NCBI GenBank assembly: GCA_002336895.1
Contig: DDFC01000020.1
Coordinates: 278,414 to 342,413 of the forward strand
From: Verrucomicrobiaceae bacterium UBA1938
GTDB taxonomy: Bacteria; Verrucomicrobiota; Verrucomicrobiia; Verrucomicrobiales; Verrucomicrobiaceae
Direction of reading: 5' to 3'
DNA length: 64,000 nt
This document shows, piece after piece, positions 38,829 through 48,697 of this stretch. A program made the position numbers and the translations under genes. Position 1 is the first letter of the stretch. Each line of letters begins with the position of its first letter. The notes under the pieces were generated by a model, which saw nothing but the letters and a program-made list of their open reading frames with translations, was not told where the DNA came from and did no database searches.

Positions 38829-40541
38829 ATGCACTCCACCGACTGGCTGCAGTTTGCCCTCTTTCTGGGCCTGCTCACACTCATCACCAAACCGCTGGGC
38901 CTGTACCTCGTGCAGGTGCTGGATGCCGATGGGCGCACCTGGCTTGATCCCGTGCTCAAGCCTCTCGAAAAGCTCACTTATAAAGTGCTTGGAGTCGATC
39001 CGAAGCGTGAGCAGACCTGGCTGCAGTACACCTTTGCCATGCTGGCTTTCAGCCTCGTGGGGGTGGCGTTCACCTATGCCATCCTGCGCCTGCAGGATGT
39101 GCTGCCTCTCAATCCGCAGGGCTTCCCGGCGCTGAGTCATCACCTGGCCTTCAACACGGCCGTCAGCTTCACCACCAACACCAACTGGCAGAGCTACGGT
39201 GGCGAGGCCACGATGTCCTACTTCTCCCAGATGGTGGGGTTGACCTTCCACAACTTCACCTCCGCCGCCGTGGGCATCGGCATCGCCGCGGCGCTGGTGC
39301 GTGGCATCGCACGCAGCTCATCCAAGACAGTGGGCAGCTTCTGGGCCGATCTGGTGCGCGTCACGTATTACCTTCTGCTCCCGATCTGCCTGGTCTTCGC
39401 CATCTTTCTGGTATCGCAGGGCATGATCCAGAACTTTGACGCCTACACCAAGGTGAAGACTCTGGAGGGTGCGGACCAGATCATCGCCCAGGGGCCGGTG
39501 GCCTCGCAGGTGGCCATCAAGATGCTCGGCACCAACGGCGGCGGCTTCATGAATGCCAACGCCGCGCATCCCTTTGAAAATCCGACGCCGCTTTCAAACT
39601 TCGTGCAGATGCTCTCGATCTTCGCCATTGGCAGCGCGCTGACCTACTACCTCGGCCGCATGGTGAAGAACCAGCGCCACGGCTGGGCCGTGTGGGCCGC
39701 CATGATGATCCTCTTTGTCGGCGGTGTGCTTGTCTGCGCTCATTATGAAGCGGCGGGAAATCCCATCCATCAGCAGCTCGGTGTGGCTGCTGCTGATGGC
39801 AACATGGAGGGCAAGGAAGTGCGCTTTGGCATTTTCAATTCCTCGCTCTTTGCCACCATCACCACTGCGGCGTCCTGCGGTGCGGTGAACTCCATGCATG
39901 ACTCCTTCACCGCCATCGGCGGGCTGGTGCCGCTCTTCATGATCGAGCTGGGAGAGGTGGTCATCGGCGGTGTGGGAGCCGGTTTGTACGGCATGCTCGT
40001 GTTTGTTATCCTCGCTGTCTTCATCGCCGGGCTCATGGTGGGCCGCACCCCCGAGTACCTGGGCAAGAAGATCCAGGCCAAGGAGGTAAAGCTGGCCATG
40101 CTCACGCTGCTCGTCCTCACTCTCAGCATTCTGGGCTTCACCGCCTGGGCCTGTGTGAGCGCCTGGGGCGTGGCGGGCCTGAACAACGCCGGGCCGCATG
40201 GCTTCAGCGAGATGCTGTATGCCTTCAGCTCCGCCACCGGCAACAACGGCAGCGCCTTCGCCGGACTCACCGCGAATACACCTTGGTATAACACCACGCT
40301 GGGGATCGCCATGCTCATCGGTCGCTTTCTCATGATCGTGCCCATCATGGCCATTGCGGGCTCGCTTGCGGGCAAGCAGGCCGTTCCGCCGAGCGCCGGC
40401 ACCTTCCCGGTCAATGGCGCGACGTTTACCGTGCTGCTCATCGGCACCGTGCTGCTCATCGGTGCGCTCAATTTCCTGCCTGCACTCGCCCTGGGACCAG
40501 TCGTCGAACACTTCCTCACAGCTCAGGGAAAACTTTTCTAA
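38829..40541 (+). CDS. kdpA: K+-transporting ATPase subunit KdpA
   Basis: 570 aa, usual length. The K+-channel-like subunit of the high-affinity KdpFABC pump. The four selectivity-filter loops are visible: T-N-T-N-W-Q-S-Y-G-G, T-N-G-G-G-F-M-N-A-N, A-S-C-G-A-V-N-S and A-T-G-N-N-G-S-A-F-A-G. Ten membrane helices fit. It is followed after 31 bp by a porin gene that separates it from kdpB. Confidence 0.96.
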   Translation: MHSTDWLQFALFLGLLTLITKPLGLYLVQVLDADGRTWLDPVLKPLEKLTYKVLGVDPKREQTWLQYTFAMLAFSLVGVAFTYAILRLQDVLPLNPQGFPALSHHLAFNTAVSFTTNTNWQSYGGEATMSYFSQMVGLTFHNFTSAAVGIGIAAALVRGIARSSSKTVGSFWADLVRVTYYLLLPICLVFAIFLVSQGMIQNFDAYTKVKTLEGADQIIAQGPVASQVAIKMLGTNGGGFMNANAAHPFENPTPLSNFVQMLSIFAIGSALTYYLGRMVKNQRHGWAVWAAMMILFVGGVLVCAHYEAAGNPIHQQLGVAAADGNMEGKEVRFGIFNSSLFATITTAASCGAVNSMHDSFTAIGGLVPLFMIELGEVVIGGVGAGLYGMLVFVILAVFIAGLMVGRTPEYLGKKIQAKEVKLAMLTLLVLTLSILGFTAWACVSAWGVAGLNNAGPHGFSEMLYAFSSATGNNGSAFAGLTANTPWYNTTLGIAMLIGRFLMIVPIMAIAGSLAGKQAVPPSAGTFPVNGATFTVLLIGTVLLIGALNFLPALALGPVVEHFLTAQGKLF

Positions 40542-40572
40542 ACCCGGCATCTCGTCTCGAAGGTTCCGCTCC

Positions 40573-41631
40573 ATGAAAGCATCCATTCTCAGTCTTCTTA
40601 TGCTCGCGCCTGCCATTTTGCCGGCAGCGGACGACGCACCGACGGTGGCTTACAAAGGTTATTTGGACAGCTATTACGGGTACGATTTCAACAAGCCCGC
40701 GAATCATCGCAGGCCGGGCTTTCTCTACAACCACACCACCACGGATGCTCCGGCCATCAACCTGGCGCTCATCCAGGCCGAGCTCAACGGTGGCTGGTAC
40801 CACGCCAGCCTGGGCCTCATGGCAGGCACCTATTCACGGATCAATCTGGCCGCCGAGCCGGATCTGCTGCAGCACTTCTACGACACCTACATTGGTGTGG
40901 CATTGAACCGCTCCCGCACCCTCTGGCTGGATGTGGGGGAGTTCAGCTCGCACATCGGTTTTGAAAGCGCGATCGGTGCGGACAACTACACGCTGAGCCG
41001 AAGCCTCATGGCGGAAAACTCCCCCTACTTCCTGACAGGCGGCCGTCTGACCTGGAAGCCAAAAAAAGAGTGGGAGCTGGCGTTTCTCGTGGTGGACGGC
41101 TGGCAGCGTGTGCGTCCGCTGGCGGGCAACAGCCTGCCGGGATTTGGCACCAAGGTGGCGTGGACTCCCCATGACCGTCTGCTGCTGAACTGGAGCACCT
41201 ATGTCGGCAGCGAATTTCCAGATGATCAGCGCCGCATGCGCTATTTTAACAACCTGTATGCACACCTGGTGCTGAGCAGCGCTGTGAGCATGTACCTGGG
41301 CTGCGACATCGGCTGGCAGCAGCGTGCGACCAGCGGAAACAACGTGTGGTGGTCTCCCAATGCCATCGTTCGGTGGAAGCTGGATGACCGCTGGGCCACG
41401 GCTTTCCGAGTGGAGCACTACAATGACGCCTCCGGGGTGATCGTGAGCCTTCCGGGCAGGACATCACTCACCGGTCTTTCCTTCAACGTTGACCGCCAGA
41501 TCAGCAAGAACCTGCTCTTCCGTGTGGAGATGAGATACCTGCGCAACAGCTCTCCGGCCTTTCAGCGCGGAGACTCTCTGGTGCGAAGCAGCACCTCCCT
41601 CCTGGCATCCTTCAGCATCCGCTTTTCCTGA
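40573..41631 (+). CDS. Outer-membrane porin-like beta-barrel protein within the kdp operon
   Basis: 352 aa from the ATG at 40573. A signal peptide (I-L-S-L-L-M-L-A-P-A-I-L-P-A) precedes a sequence with many alternating aromatic and polar strands and a C-terminal Phe-x-Ile-x-Phe-Ser pattern (last strand S-F-S-I-R-F-S), as for beta-barrel porins. It begins A-Y-K-G-Y-L-D-S-Y-Y-G-Y, similar to the DUF1597/BBP2-type porins. Located between kdpA and kdpB with gaps of 31 and 41 bp, so it is co-transcribed and may let K+ or other solutes pass the outer membrane when K+ is scarce. Confidence 0.75.
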   Translation: MKASILSLLMLAPAILPAADDAPTVAYKGYLDSYYGYDFNKPANHRRPGFLYNHTTTDAPAINLALIQAELNGGWYHASLGLMAGTYSRINLAAEPDLLQHFYDTYIGVALNRSRTLWLDVGEFSSHIGFESAIGADNYTLSRSLMAENSPYFLTGGRLTWKPKKEWELAFLVVDGWQRVRPLAGNSLPGFGTKVAWTPHDRLLLNWSTYVGSEFPDDQRRMRYFNNLYAHLVLSSAVSMYLGCDIGWQQRATSGNNVWWSPNAIVRWKLDDRWATAFRVEHYNDASGVIVSLPGRTSLTGLSFNVDRQISKNLLFRVEMRYLRNSSPAFQRGDSLVRSSTSLLASFSIRFS

Positions 41632-41672
41632 CACTCATTCTTTGAACTCAACAGGCCCCAGGCCATACCACC

Positions 41673-43694
41673 ATGTCACACAAACCTACATCTCTCTTTG
41701 ATGCTTCCATCCTCGCTCCTGCCGTGGGCGAGTCCTTCAAGAAGCTCGATCCACGCCTGATGGTGAAAAATCCCGTCATGTTCGTCACGCTCGTGGGCGC
41801 GGTGCTCACGACCGTGAGCATCTTCACCAGCAAGGCCGACCACGGCTTCATCACCCAGCTCAGCATCTGGCTGTGGTTCACCGTGCTGTTTGCCAACTTT
41901 GCCGAAGCTGTGGCGGAAGGCCGGGGCAAGGCGCAGGCGGCCAGCCTGCGAGCCGCACGCAAGGACACCGTGGCGCGCAAGCTGAAGAACGGTGTCGAGA
42001 TCCAGGTGCCCGCGCCTGCACTGGAAAAGGGGGACCTCGTGGTCTGTGAGACTGGCGATGTCATTCCCGCCGATGGCGAAGTCATCGAGGGCATCGCCAG
42101 CGTGGACGAAGCCGCCATCACCGGTGAGTCTGCACCCGTCATTCGCGAGAGCGGCGGCGACCGCAGCGCCGTCACCGGTGGCACGCGCGTCATCAGCGAC
42201 CGCATCGTCATCCGCATCACCTCGGAAAAGGGGAACACCTTCATCGACCGCATGATCTCGATGGTGGAGGGCGCGAAACGCCAGAAGACGCCGAACGAGA
42301 TCGCCCTGACGATCCTGCTTTCCGCCATGACGCTCATCTTTCTGCTGGTGTGCATCACGCTGCGCCCGTTTGGCATCTATTCCGGGGTGGAGTTCTCCAC
42401 ACCGGTGCTCATTGCGCTGCTCGTGTGCCTGATCCCCACCACCATCGGCGGCCTGCTCAGCGCCATCGGCATCAGCGGCATCGACCGCCTCATCCGCCGC
42501 AATGTCATGGCCACCAGCGGTCGCGCGGTGGAGGCCGCTGGCGACATCGATGTGCTGCTGCTGGACAAGACCGGCACCATCACCATCGGCAACCGCATGG
42601 CTTCAGACTTCCGCCCTGCACCGGGCATCACCGAGCAGCAGCTGGCCGATGCAGCGCAGCTCGCCTCCCTGGCCGATGAAACGCCTGAAGGCCGCAGCAT
42701 CGTGGTGCTGGCCAAGGACAAGTTCAACCTGCGCGGTCGCGAGCTCGCCGCCCCGCATGCTACTTTTGTTCCGTTCACTGCGCAGACTCGCATGAGCGGC
42801 GTGGACCTTGACGGCCGCAGCATTCGCAAAGGTGCCGCAGACTCGATTAAAACGTATGTCGAGAACCTTGGGGGGGTGTACGCGCCTGAAATCACCAAGA
42901 CCGTGGAAAGCGCCTCGCGTGCTGGGCGCACACCGTTGGTCGTGTGTGAAGGCGGCAAGGTGCTCGGCGTGGTGGAGCTCAAGGACGTCGTCAAAGGCGG
43001 CATCAAGGAGCGCTTTGCCCAGCTGCGCAAGATGGGCATCCGCACCGTCATGATCACTGGAGACAATCCGATGACTGCCGCCGCCATCGCCGCCGAGGCG
43101 GGGGTGGATGACTTCATGGCCCAGGCCACGCCGGAGGACAAGCTGCGCCGCATCCGTGCCGAGCAGTCGGAAGGCCACCTCGTGGCCATGACCGGTGACG
43201 GTACCAATGACGCACCCGCCCTGGCTCAGGCCGATGTGGGTGTGGCCATGAACACCGGGACGCAGGCCGCGCGTGAAGCGGGCAACATGGTCGATCTCGA
43301 CAGCAACCCCACGAAGCTCATTGAGATCGTCGAGATCGGGAAGCAGCTGCTCATGACGCGCGGCTCGCTCACCACCTTCAGCATTGCCAACGACATCGCC
43401 AAATACTTCGCCATCATTCCGGCCATGCTCATGGCCACCTTCCCGGCCATCAGCCCGCTGAACATCATGGGTCTGGCCAGCCCGCAGAGCGCCATCCTGA
43501 GCGCCGTCATCTTCAATGCGCTCATCATCATCGCCCTCATTCCGCTGGCGCTGAAGGGGGTGCCCTACCGCGCCGCAGGTGCCGCCGCCGTGCTGCAGCG
43601 CAACCTGCTCATCTATGGCCTGGGCGGTGTCATCATCCCCTTCATCGGCATCAAGGCCATTGATGTCATCGTCGCCACCCTTCACCTCGCTTAA
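41673..43694 (+). CDS. kdpB: K+-transporting ATPase subunit KdpB
   Basis: 673 aa, P-type ATPase. The phosphorylation motif D-K-T-G-T-I-T is at Asp298, with T-G-E-S, the membrane I-P-T-T-I-G-G-L segment, and M-T-G-D-G-T-N-D-A-P-A-L for ATP hydrolysis. It powers KdpA. The gap to kdpC is only 4 bp. Confidence 0.96.
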   Translation: MSHKPTSLFDASILAPAVGESFKKLDPRLMVKNPVMFVTLVGAVLTTVSIFTSKADHGFITQLSIWLWFTVLFANFAEAVAEGRGKAQAASLRAARKDTVARKLKNGVEIQVPAPALEKGDLVVCETGDVIPADGEVIEGIASVDEAAITGESAPVIRESGGDRSAVTGGTRVISDRIVIRITSEKGNTFIDRMISMVEGAKRQKTPNEIALTILLSAMTLIFLLVCITLRPFGIYSGVEFSTPVLIALLVCLIPTTIGGLLSAIGISGIDRLIRRNVMATSGRAVEAAGDIDVLLLDKTGTITIGNRMASDFRPAPGITEQQLADAAQLASLADETPEGRSIVVLAKDKFNLRGRELAAPHATFVPFTAQTRMSGVDLDGRSIRKGAADSIKTYVENLGGVYAPEITKTVESASRAGRTPLVVCEGGKVLGVVELKDVVKGGIKERFAQLRKMGIRTVMITGDNPMTAAAIAAEAGVDDFMAQATPEDKLRRIRAEQSEGHLVAMTGDGTNDAPALAQADVGVAMNTGTQAAREAGNMVDLDSNPTKLIEIVEIGKQLLMTRGSLTTFSIANDIAKYFAIIPAMLMATFPAISPLNIMGLASPQSAILSAVIFNALIIIALIPLALKGVPYRAAGAAAVLQRNLLIYGLGGVIIPFIGIKAIDVIVATLHLA

Positions 43695-43698
43695 TCCC

Positions 43699-44283
43699 AT
43701 GAAAGCTCTCATCTCAGAACTCCGCCCCGCCATCTCCGCCACGCTCGTGCTTGCTGCGGTCACCTGCGGTGTGTATCCCCTCGTCGTCACCGGCATCTCC
43801 CAGGCTGCGTTCAAAGACAAGGCTGCAGGCAGCCTCATCACGGACAAAGACGGTGCCGTGCGCGGTTCCGCGCTGCTCGGGCAGAACTTCGCGGCGGCGC
43901 AGTATTTTCATCCGCGACCCAGCGCCGCAGGCACCGGCTATGACGCCACCAGCTCCAGCGGCAGCAACCTCGGCCCCACTTCGCAGAAGCTGAATGACGC
44001 GCTCAAAGAGCGCATCGCCGCGTATCGCACGGAAAACGCTCTTGGCGAAAAAGAGGCGGTGCCTGCCGATGCCGTCACCGCCTCTGGCAGCGGCCTGGAT
44101 CCTCACATCAGTGTGAAGAACGCCGAGCTGCAGGCCGCACGCGTGGCCAAGGCACGCAGCCTCAGCGTGGAGAAGGTGAAGGAGCTGGTCGCCGCCAGCA
44201 CCACGAAGCCTGACCTGGGCATCTTCGGTGATGCCGGAGTGAACGTGCTCAAGCTCAACCTTGCGCTCGACGCACAGAAATAA
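43699..44283 (+). CDS. kdpC: K+-transporting ATPase subunit KdpC
   Basis: 194 aa from the ATG at 43699. One N-terminal membrane helix, then the family patterns G-S-x-L-x-x-Q, Y-F-x-x-R-P-S-A and D-P-H-I-S (usual D-P-x-I-S-x-x-x-A). KdpC assembles and stabilises the pump. After it the operon carries extra genes before kdpDE. Confidence 0.93.
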   Translation: MKALISELRPAISATLVLAAVTCGVYPLVVTGISQAAFKDKAAGSLITDKDGAVRGSALLGQNFAAAQYFHPRPSAAGTGYDATSSSGSNLGPTSQKLNDALKERIAAYRTENALGEKEAVPADAVTASGSGLDPHISVKNAELQAARVAKARSLSVEKVKELVAASTTKPDLGIFGDAGVNVLKLNLALDAQK

Positions 44284-44288
44284 GCGCC

Positions 44289-44534
44289 ATGCGCCACGGC
44301 TCTGATCTTTCATCCCCGCCCGCAATGAAGCCATCCGCAGTCAGAACCAAGGGAGTGCCTTGGATCGCGTGGCTGCTTTTTGCCGCAGCCCTGGCGGCTT
44401 TGCTCATGCTGTTCTGGTTCATCGCGAATCTGGAGCAGCATGCGCGCGGCAGAAAAGGCGGGCATGCACCCAAAGACGCCGGCAGCCACAGCCATGCCAT
44501 CCAGCTCTGCCTTGCGATGGACCAGCTGCGATGA
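44289..44534 (+). CDS. Small membrane protein between kdpC and the glycosyltransferase-like gene
   Basis: Not recognised. 81 aa from 44289, or 69 aa from the ATG at 44325. One membrane helix (W-I-A-W-L-L-F-A-A-A-L-A-A-L-L) is followed by a Lys/Arg- and His-rich tail. Close spacing (5 bp from kdpC) suggests co-transcription. It may be a Kdp-associated peptide, but nothing shows function. Confidence 0.5.
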   Translation: MRHGSDLSSPPAMKPSAVRTKGVPWIAWLLFAAALAALLMLFWFIANLEQHARGRKGGHAPKDAGSHSHAIQLCLAMDQLR

Positions 44535-44570
44535 TGCCCGCCGGGCCCTGTCCCTGCCAGACCAGCCACC

Positions 44571-46001
44571 ATGAACTCACCGCAAACCATCTTCACCATT
44601 CCAACCTACCGGTTGCGCGATGTGCCCGAAACCATCGAGGCCTATGACGACAACTTTCACCGCAACGGCCACACGGCCAGGATCATGGTCTTTGACGACT
44701 CCAGCATGGCGGGGCATCAAAAGTACTATGCCCAGCTGGAGCAGACGCGGACTGCGAACGAGCTCATCTATGTGGGGCCGCGGGAAAAGGAGGAATTCAT
44801 CAGCTTTCTCAACCGCAAGCTGCGCGACAGGAAGCTCGAATCTCTCGTGCGCAATCTCTTCCGCCCCAGCTACGGGGGAAACCGCAACTTCACCCTCATC
44901 TACACGCTGGGGCATTACCTCATCAGCGCGGATGACGACATGAGGCCTGACGCCCTGATTGAGGAAAGCCCGGAGAGCCTCGGTACAAACGAGGTCTGCC
45001 GAGGCAAACTGTACGGAGCCAGGGAGCCAGGCTTTGTGCACAAGTCCTTCGACATCCTGGCGGCATTCAAGGAGGTGCTCGGTCAAAAGGCCGGCCAGCT
45101 GCCCGCACATTATGAAAAGGGGAATTTCCTGCGGGACACGTCGATGGATCTGGAGACCAACACGACCAGCGAATTTGCACGCGAAAACTCACTGATCGTG
45201 CAGCCGGGCAGGGTGTCGCGTGATTCCGTGGTGAAGATCGCCCAGACCTACCGCTCCGGCACGAACGACATCGATGCCCTCGATTATGTCGAGATGTTCC
45301 TGTCCGATGAGAACGAGTCCGACATCAACGCGCTGAACGACGTCTATGTCCTCGTGAACTTCCGTCCGGTGGTCACCAACAAGAACTGGCGCATCGACTG
45401 TGGCGTGGCCGGCTATGACAACCGCCTGGGCCTGCCGCCCTTCTTCCCAACGCGCCTGCGCTTCGAGGACTACATCTACCGTCTCTGGGTGCAGCAGCCC
45501 GGCGTGGCGGCCGCCCACGTGGATGCCGTGCAGCGCCACACCAAGAACAACTACATGCGCAATCCCCTGGCCATGGAGGTGTTCAACGAAGAACTGTGCA
45601 GCCTGCTGAAAAAGAAGATCAAGGACTCCGTCTCCCACCGGGATGATCTGGGCATCCGCTTCCGCTACAACGGGGAGGTGACTCTGGAGGACACGGCTGC
45701 CATTCTGGACAAGATCACCGCCACGCATGCACGTGTGCTCGCCGCTGCGGAGCGCACGCGGGACCCGCAGCGCCGGCAGACGCTGCAAGTCTTCGCCGAG
45801 AGCCTGGCCAAGGTGTTTTATGGTTTTGAACCGGACTTCTTCCAGCAGAATGTCAGCCGCATCGTGGATGATGTGATCAGCCAGATCCACGCCTCGCTGG
45901 AGCTGTGGCCCACGCTGGTGGAAATATGCTACTATCAGAAAGACAAGAAGCAGTTTCCGCAAACCCGCGTTAAGAACAAACGCATCAAAAACGGCTCCTA
46001 G
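44571..46001 (+). CDS. Glycosyltransferase-like protein (GT-A features) inserted between kdpC and kdpD
   Basis: 476 aa, soluble, no signal peptide. The N-terminal part I-F-T-I-P-T-Y-R-L then V-F-D-D-S-S-M and N-F-T-L-I-Y-T-L leads to I-S-A-D-D-D-M-R-P-D (about residue 121-124), which looks like the D-x-D metal/nucleotide-sugar motif of GT-A glycosyltransferases. The middle and C-terminal parts are not typical of a known family. It starts 37 bp after the small membrane protein and ends 9 bp before kdpD, so it is in the kdp transcript. Function might be cell-surface or osmolyte glycosylation under K+ limitation; this is inference. Confidence 0.6.
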   Translation: MNSPQTIFTIPTYRLRDVPETIEAYDDNFHRNGHTARIMVFDDSSMAGHQKYYAQLEQTRTANELIYVGPREKEEFISFLNRKLRDRKLESLVRNLFRPSYGGNRNFTLIYTLGHYLISADDDMRPDALIEESPESLGTNEVCRGKLYGAREPGFVHKSFDILAAFKEVLGQKAGQLPAHYEKGNFLRDTSMDLETNTTSEFARENSLIVQPGRVSRDSVVKIAQTYRSGTNDIDALDYVEMFLSDENESDINALNDVYVLVNFRPVVTNKNWRIDCGVAGYDNRLGLPPFFPTRLRFEDYIYRLWVQQPGVAAAHVDAVQRHTKNNYMRNPLAMEVFNEELCSLLKKKIKDSVSHRDDLGIRFRYNGEVTLEDTAAILDKITATHARVLAAAERTRDPQRRQTLQVFAESLAKVFYGFEPDFFQQNVSRIVDDVISQIHASLELWPTLVEICYYQKDKKQFPQTRVKNKRIKNGS

Positions 46002-46010
46002 CCTCCCGTC

Positions 46011-48668
46011 ATGAACTCCACCGACGACACACGCCCCGATCCCGATGCTCTGCTGGCCCAGGTGCAGCGCTCGGATGCCGTGGCCAAATCCGGCAAGCTG
46101 CACATCTTTCTCGGCATGTGCCCGGGAGTGGGCAAGACCTATGCCATGCTGCAGACTGCCAGGCAGCGCGTGAACGAGGGTGTGGAGGTGCTCGTCGGCA
46201 TCGTGGAAACACATGGCAGGTCGGAGACGGCGGCGCTGCTGGAAGGCATGAGTGTCCTTCCGCGCCGGAAGCTGGAGCATCGTGGCTTTACCCTTGAGGA
46301 GTTTGACATCGACGCCGTGCTGGCGCGGCGCCCGCAACTGGTGCTGGTGGACGAGCTGGCGCACACCAACGCCCCTGGCTCCCGCCATGCCAAGCGCTAC
46401 CAGGATGTGCTGGAGCTGATCGACATGGGCATCGACGTGTACACCACGCTGAATGTCCAGCACATCGACAGCCAGGTGGACATCGTGAGGCAGATCAGCG
46501 GCGTCACCATCCAGGAGACGGTGCCGGACTCCATCCTGGACCGCGCGCACGAGATCCAGCTCATCGACCTCAGTGTGGAAAAGCTGCTGGAGCGCATGGG
46601 TGACGGAAAGGTGTACCTGGGCGAGCGCGCTGAGCAGGCAGTGGCGGGCTTCTTCAAAGAGGGCAACCTGACTGCTCTGCGCGAGCTGGCGCTGCGCTTT
46701 ACCGCCGAGCAGGTGGACCGCGATCTTGAAGACATCCGCCGCTCCAGGCGCGTGAGCAGCGCGTGGAAAACCAATGCGCGCCTGCTCGTGGGCGTGGGCC
46801 CCAGCCCCTATGCCGAAAGTCTCATCCGCTGGACACGCCGCGCCGCCACGCGGCTGAACTGCCCTTGGATCGTTGCGTGGGTGGAGAGCTCCCGCGTGGT
46901 CACGCCGGTGGAGCAGGAGCGGCTGACGCGGGCGCTTGGCCTGGCCCGAAAACTCGGAGGTGAAGTCGTCTCCGTGACGGGGGAGAATGTCTCCGAGGCG
47001 CTGCTGCAGGTGGCACGGGAACGCAATGTCTCACAGATCGTGGTGGGCAAGCCCGACAAGCCTTCGTGGTGGCGGCAGTCTCTGGCGGATCAGATCATCA
47101 TCGGCAGCGGCGACATCGACGTCTGCGTAGTGCGGCCGCTGGCGGCTGCGGAAAAAACATCTGCTGCCGCTCTGCAGGATGCGGAGTCCACTTCGGTCAT
47201 TGGCGAGTACAGCTGGGCGCTGGTGGCGGTTTTCACCATGGCCAGCCTGTGCTGGGGCGTGGTGCCGTACACGGGCTACATGTTTGTGGCGCTGGTGTTT
47301 CTGCTGGGGGTGGTGCTGGCGGCCATGCGCCTCAGCCGGGGACCGGTGCTCGTCATGGCCACGATCAGCGCGCTCTGCTGGGATTATTTGTTTATTCCAC
47401 CACAGTTCACCTTCCTCATCAACAAGGCGGAGGACTGGATCATGTTTGTCATGTTCTTCATCGTGGCGCTGAGCATGGGCAGTCTGACCAGCCGCCTGCG
47501 CACCCGTGAGGAGGCCGAGCGCCGCCGCGCACGCCAGACCGGGGCGCTGCTGCGCGTGACGCAGAGCGCCGCGCTGGCCGCCGAGCCTGCCAAGGGCCTG
47601 GCTGAGGCGCTGCGCAGCATCAATGAGCTGCTGCATGTGCAGACTGCGCTCATCGTTCGTGAAAACGACCGCTCGCTGCCAAAGACGGCGCACCAGGCCA
47701 GCACCTTCCAACCCAGCAGCAAGGAGTGGGGCGTGGTGGCCTGGAGCTATGAGAACAAGCAGTGCGCGGGCCGTTTCACCGAAACGCTGCCGGAGTCCGA
47801 GGCCACCTGGTTTCCGCTGCAGACGGCCACGGCCACGATGGGTGTGCTGGGCCTCCAATTTGAGCAGGAGACGCGCCTCGATTTTGCCACACGGCAGATG
47901 ATCGAGGCCTTTGCGCTGCAGCTGGCGCTGGTGCTGGAGAAGGAGCACTTCATCCAGGCCGTGAGCCATGCCGAGGTGCTGGCGCAGTCGGAGAAGCTGC
48001 ACCGCACTCTGCTGGACAGCGTGTCGCATGAGCTGAAGACGCCCATTGCCGTGATCAATGCCTCGCTGGAAGGCATGAGCGCGCAGCCCAGCCCCTACCT
48101 CACGGAAATCGCCACTGCCACGCAGAGGCTGCAACGTGTGGTGGACAGCCTGCTGCAGATGACGCGGCTGGAGTCCGATGTGCTCAAGCCCAGCCTGGAC
48201 TGGTGCGATGTGCGCGATGTCATCTCTGCCGCCAGGAATGCCGTGGGCGCACCGCTGGCCGGGCATGAAGTGAAGCTGCATCTCGACGAGAACTTTCCGC
48301 TGCTAAAACTGGACCACGCTCTGCTGACCCAGGCCGTGGCCAACATCCTGCACAACGCCGCCATTTACACACCGCCGGGCACAGGGATAGACATCAGCGT
48401 CTCGCTGCGGGATCAGCAGCTGAGGCTGGCGATCCGCGATCACGGCCCCGGGCTGCCCGCAGGCACGGAGCGGCGTGTGTTTGAAAAATTCTATCGTGTG
48501 CAGGGTTCGCCTGTGGGCGGCACGGGTCTCGGGCTTGCCATTGCGCGCGGCTTTGTGCAGGCGCAGGGCGGAGACATCACGGCGCGGAACCATCCGGGTG
48601 GCGGTGCGGAGTTTGTGATCGAAATAAACCGGGTGCCGGTTTTTGATCCTGCGCATAAAGTGGCCTGA
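46011..48668 (+). CDS. kdpD: Osmosensitive K+ channel histidine kinase KdpD
   Basis: 885 aa, full length. The N-terminal KdpD domain holds Walker A G-M-C-P-G-V-G-K-T at 35-43 and D-E-L-A-H-T-N, followed by a universal-stress-protein-like part, four membrane helices (about 400-490), a GAF-like region, then S-H-E-L-K-T-P with phospho-His near 673 and the HATPase domain with G-T-G-L-G-L-A-I. It senses K+ limitation and phosphorylates KdpE. Its position after the glycosyltransferase-like gene is unusual. Confidence 0.95.
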   Translation: MNSTDDTRPDPDALLAQVQRSDAVAKSGKLHIFLGMCPGVGKTYAMLQTARQRVNEGVEVLVGIVETHGRSETAALLEGMSVLPRRKLEHRGFTLEEFDIDAVLARRPQLVLVDELAHTNAPGSRHAKRYQDVLELIDMGIDVYTTLNVQHIDSQVDIVRQISGVTIQETVPDSILDRAHEIQLIDLSVEKLLERMGDGKVYLGERAEQAVAGFFKEGNLTALRELALRFTAEQVDRDLEDIRRSRRVSSAWKTNARLLVGVGPSPYAESLIRWTRRAATRLNCPWIVAWVESSRVVTPVEQERLTRALGLARKLGGEVVSVTGENVSEALLQVARERNVSQIVVGKPDKPSWWRQSLADQIIIGSGDIDVCVVRPLAAAEKTSAAALQDAESTSVIGEYSWALVAVFTMASLCWGVVPYTGYMFVALVFLLGVVLAAMRLSRGPVLVMATISALCWDYLFIPPQFTFLINKAEDWIMFVMFFIVALSMGSLTSRLRTREEAERRRARQTGALLRVTQSAALAAEPAKGLAEALRSINELLHVQTALIVRENDRSLPKTAHQASTFQPSSKEWGVVAWSYENKQCAGRFTETLPESEATWFPLQTATATMGVLGLQFEQETRLDFATRQMIEAFALQLALVLEKEHFIQAVSHAEVLAQSEKLHRTLLDSVSHELKTPIAVINASLEGMSAQPSPYLTEIATATQRLQRVVDSLLQMTRLESDVLKPSLDWCDVRDVISAARNAVGAPLAGHEVKLHLDENFPLLKLDHALLTQAVANILHNAAIYTPPGTGIDISVSLRDQQLRLAIRDHGPGLPAGTERRVFEKFYRVQGSPVGGTGLGLAIARGFVQAQGGDITARNHPGGGAEFVIEINRVPVFDPAHKVA

Positions 48669-48697
48669 ACGAATCTGGAGATTCGTTTTACGTTCCC

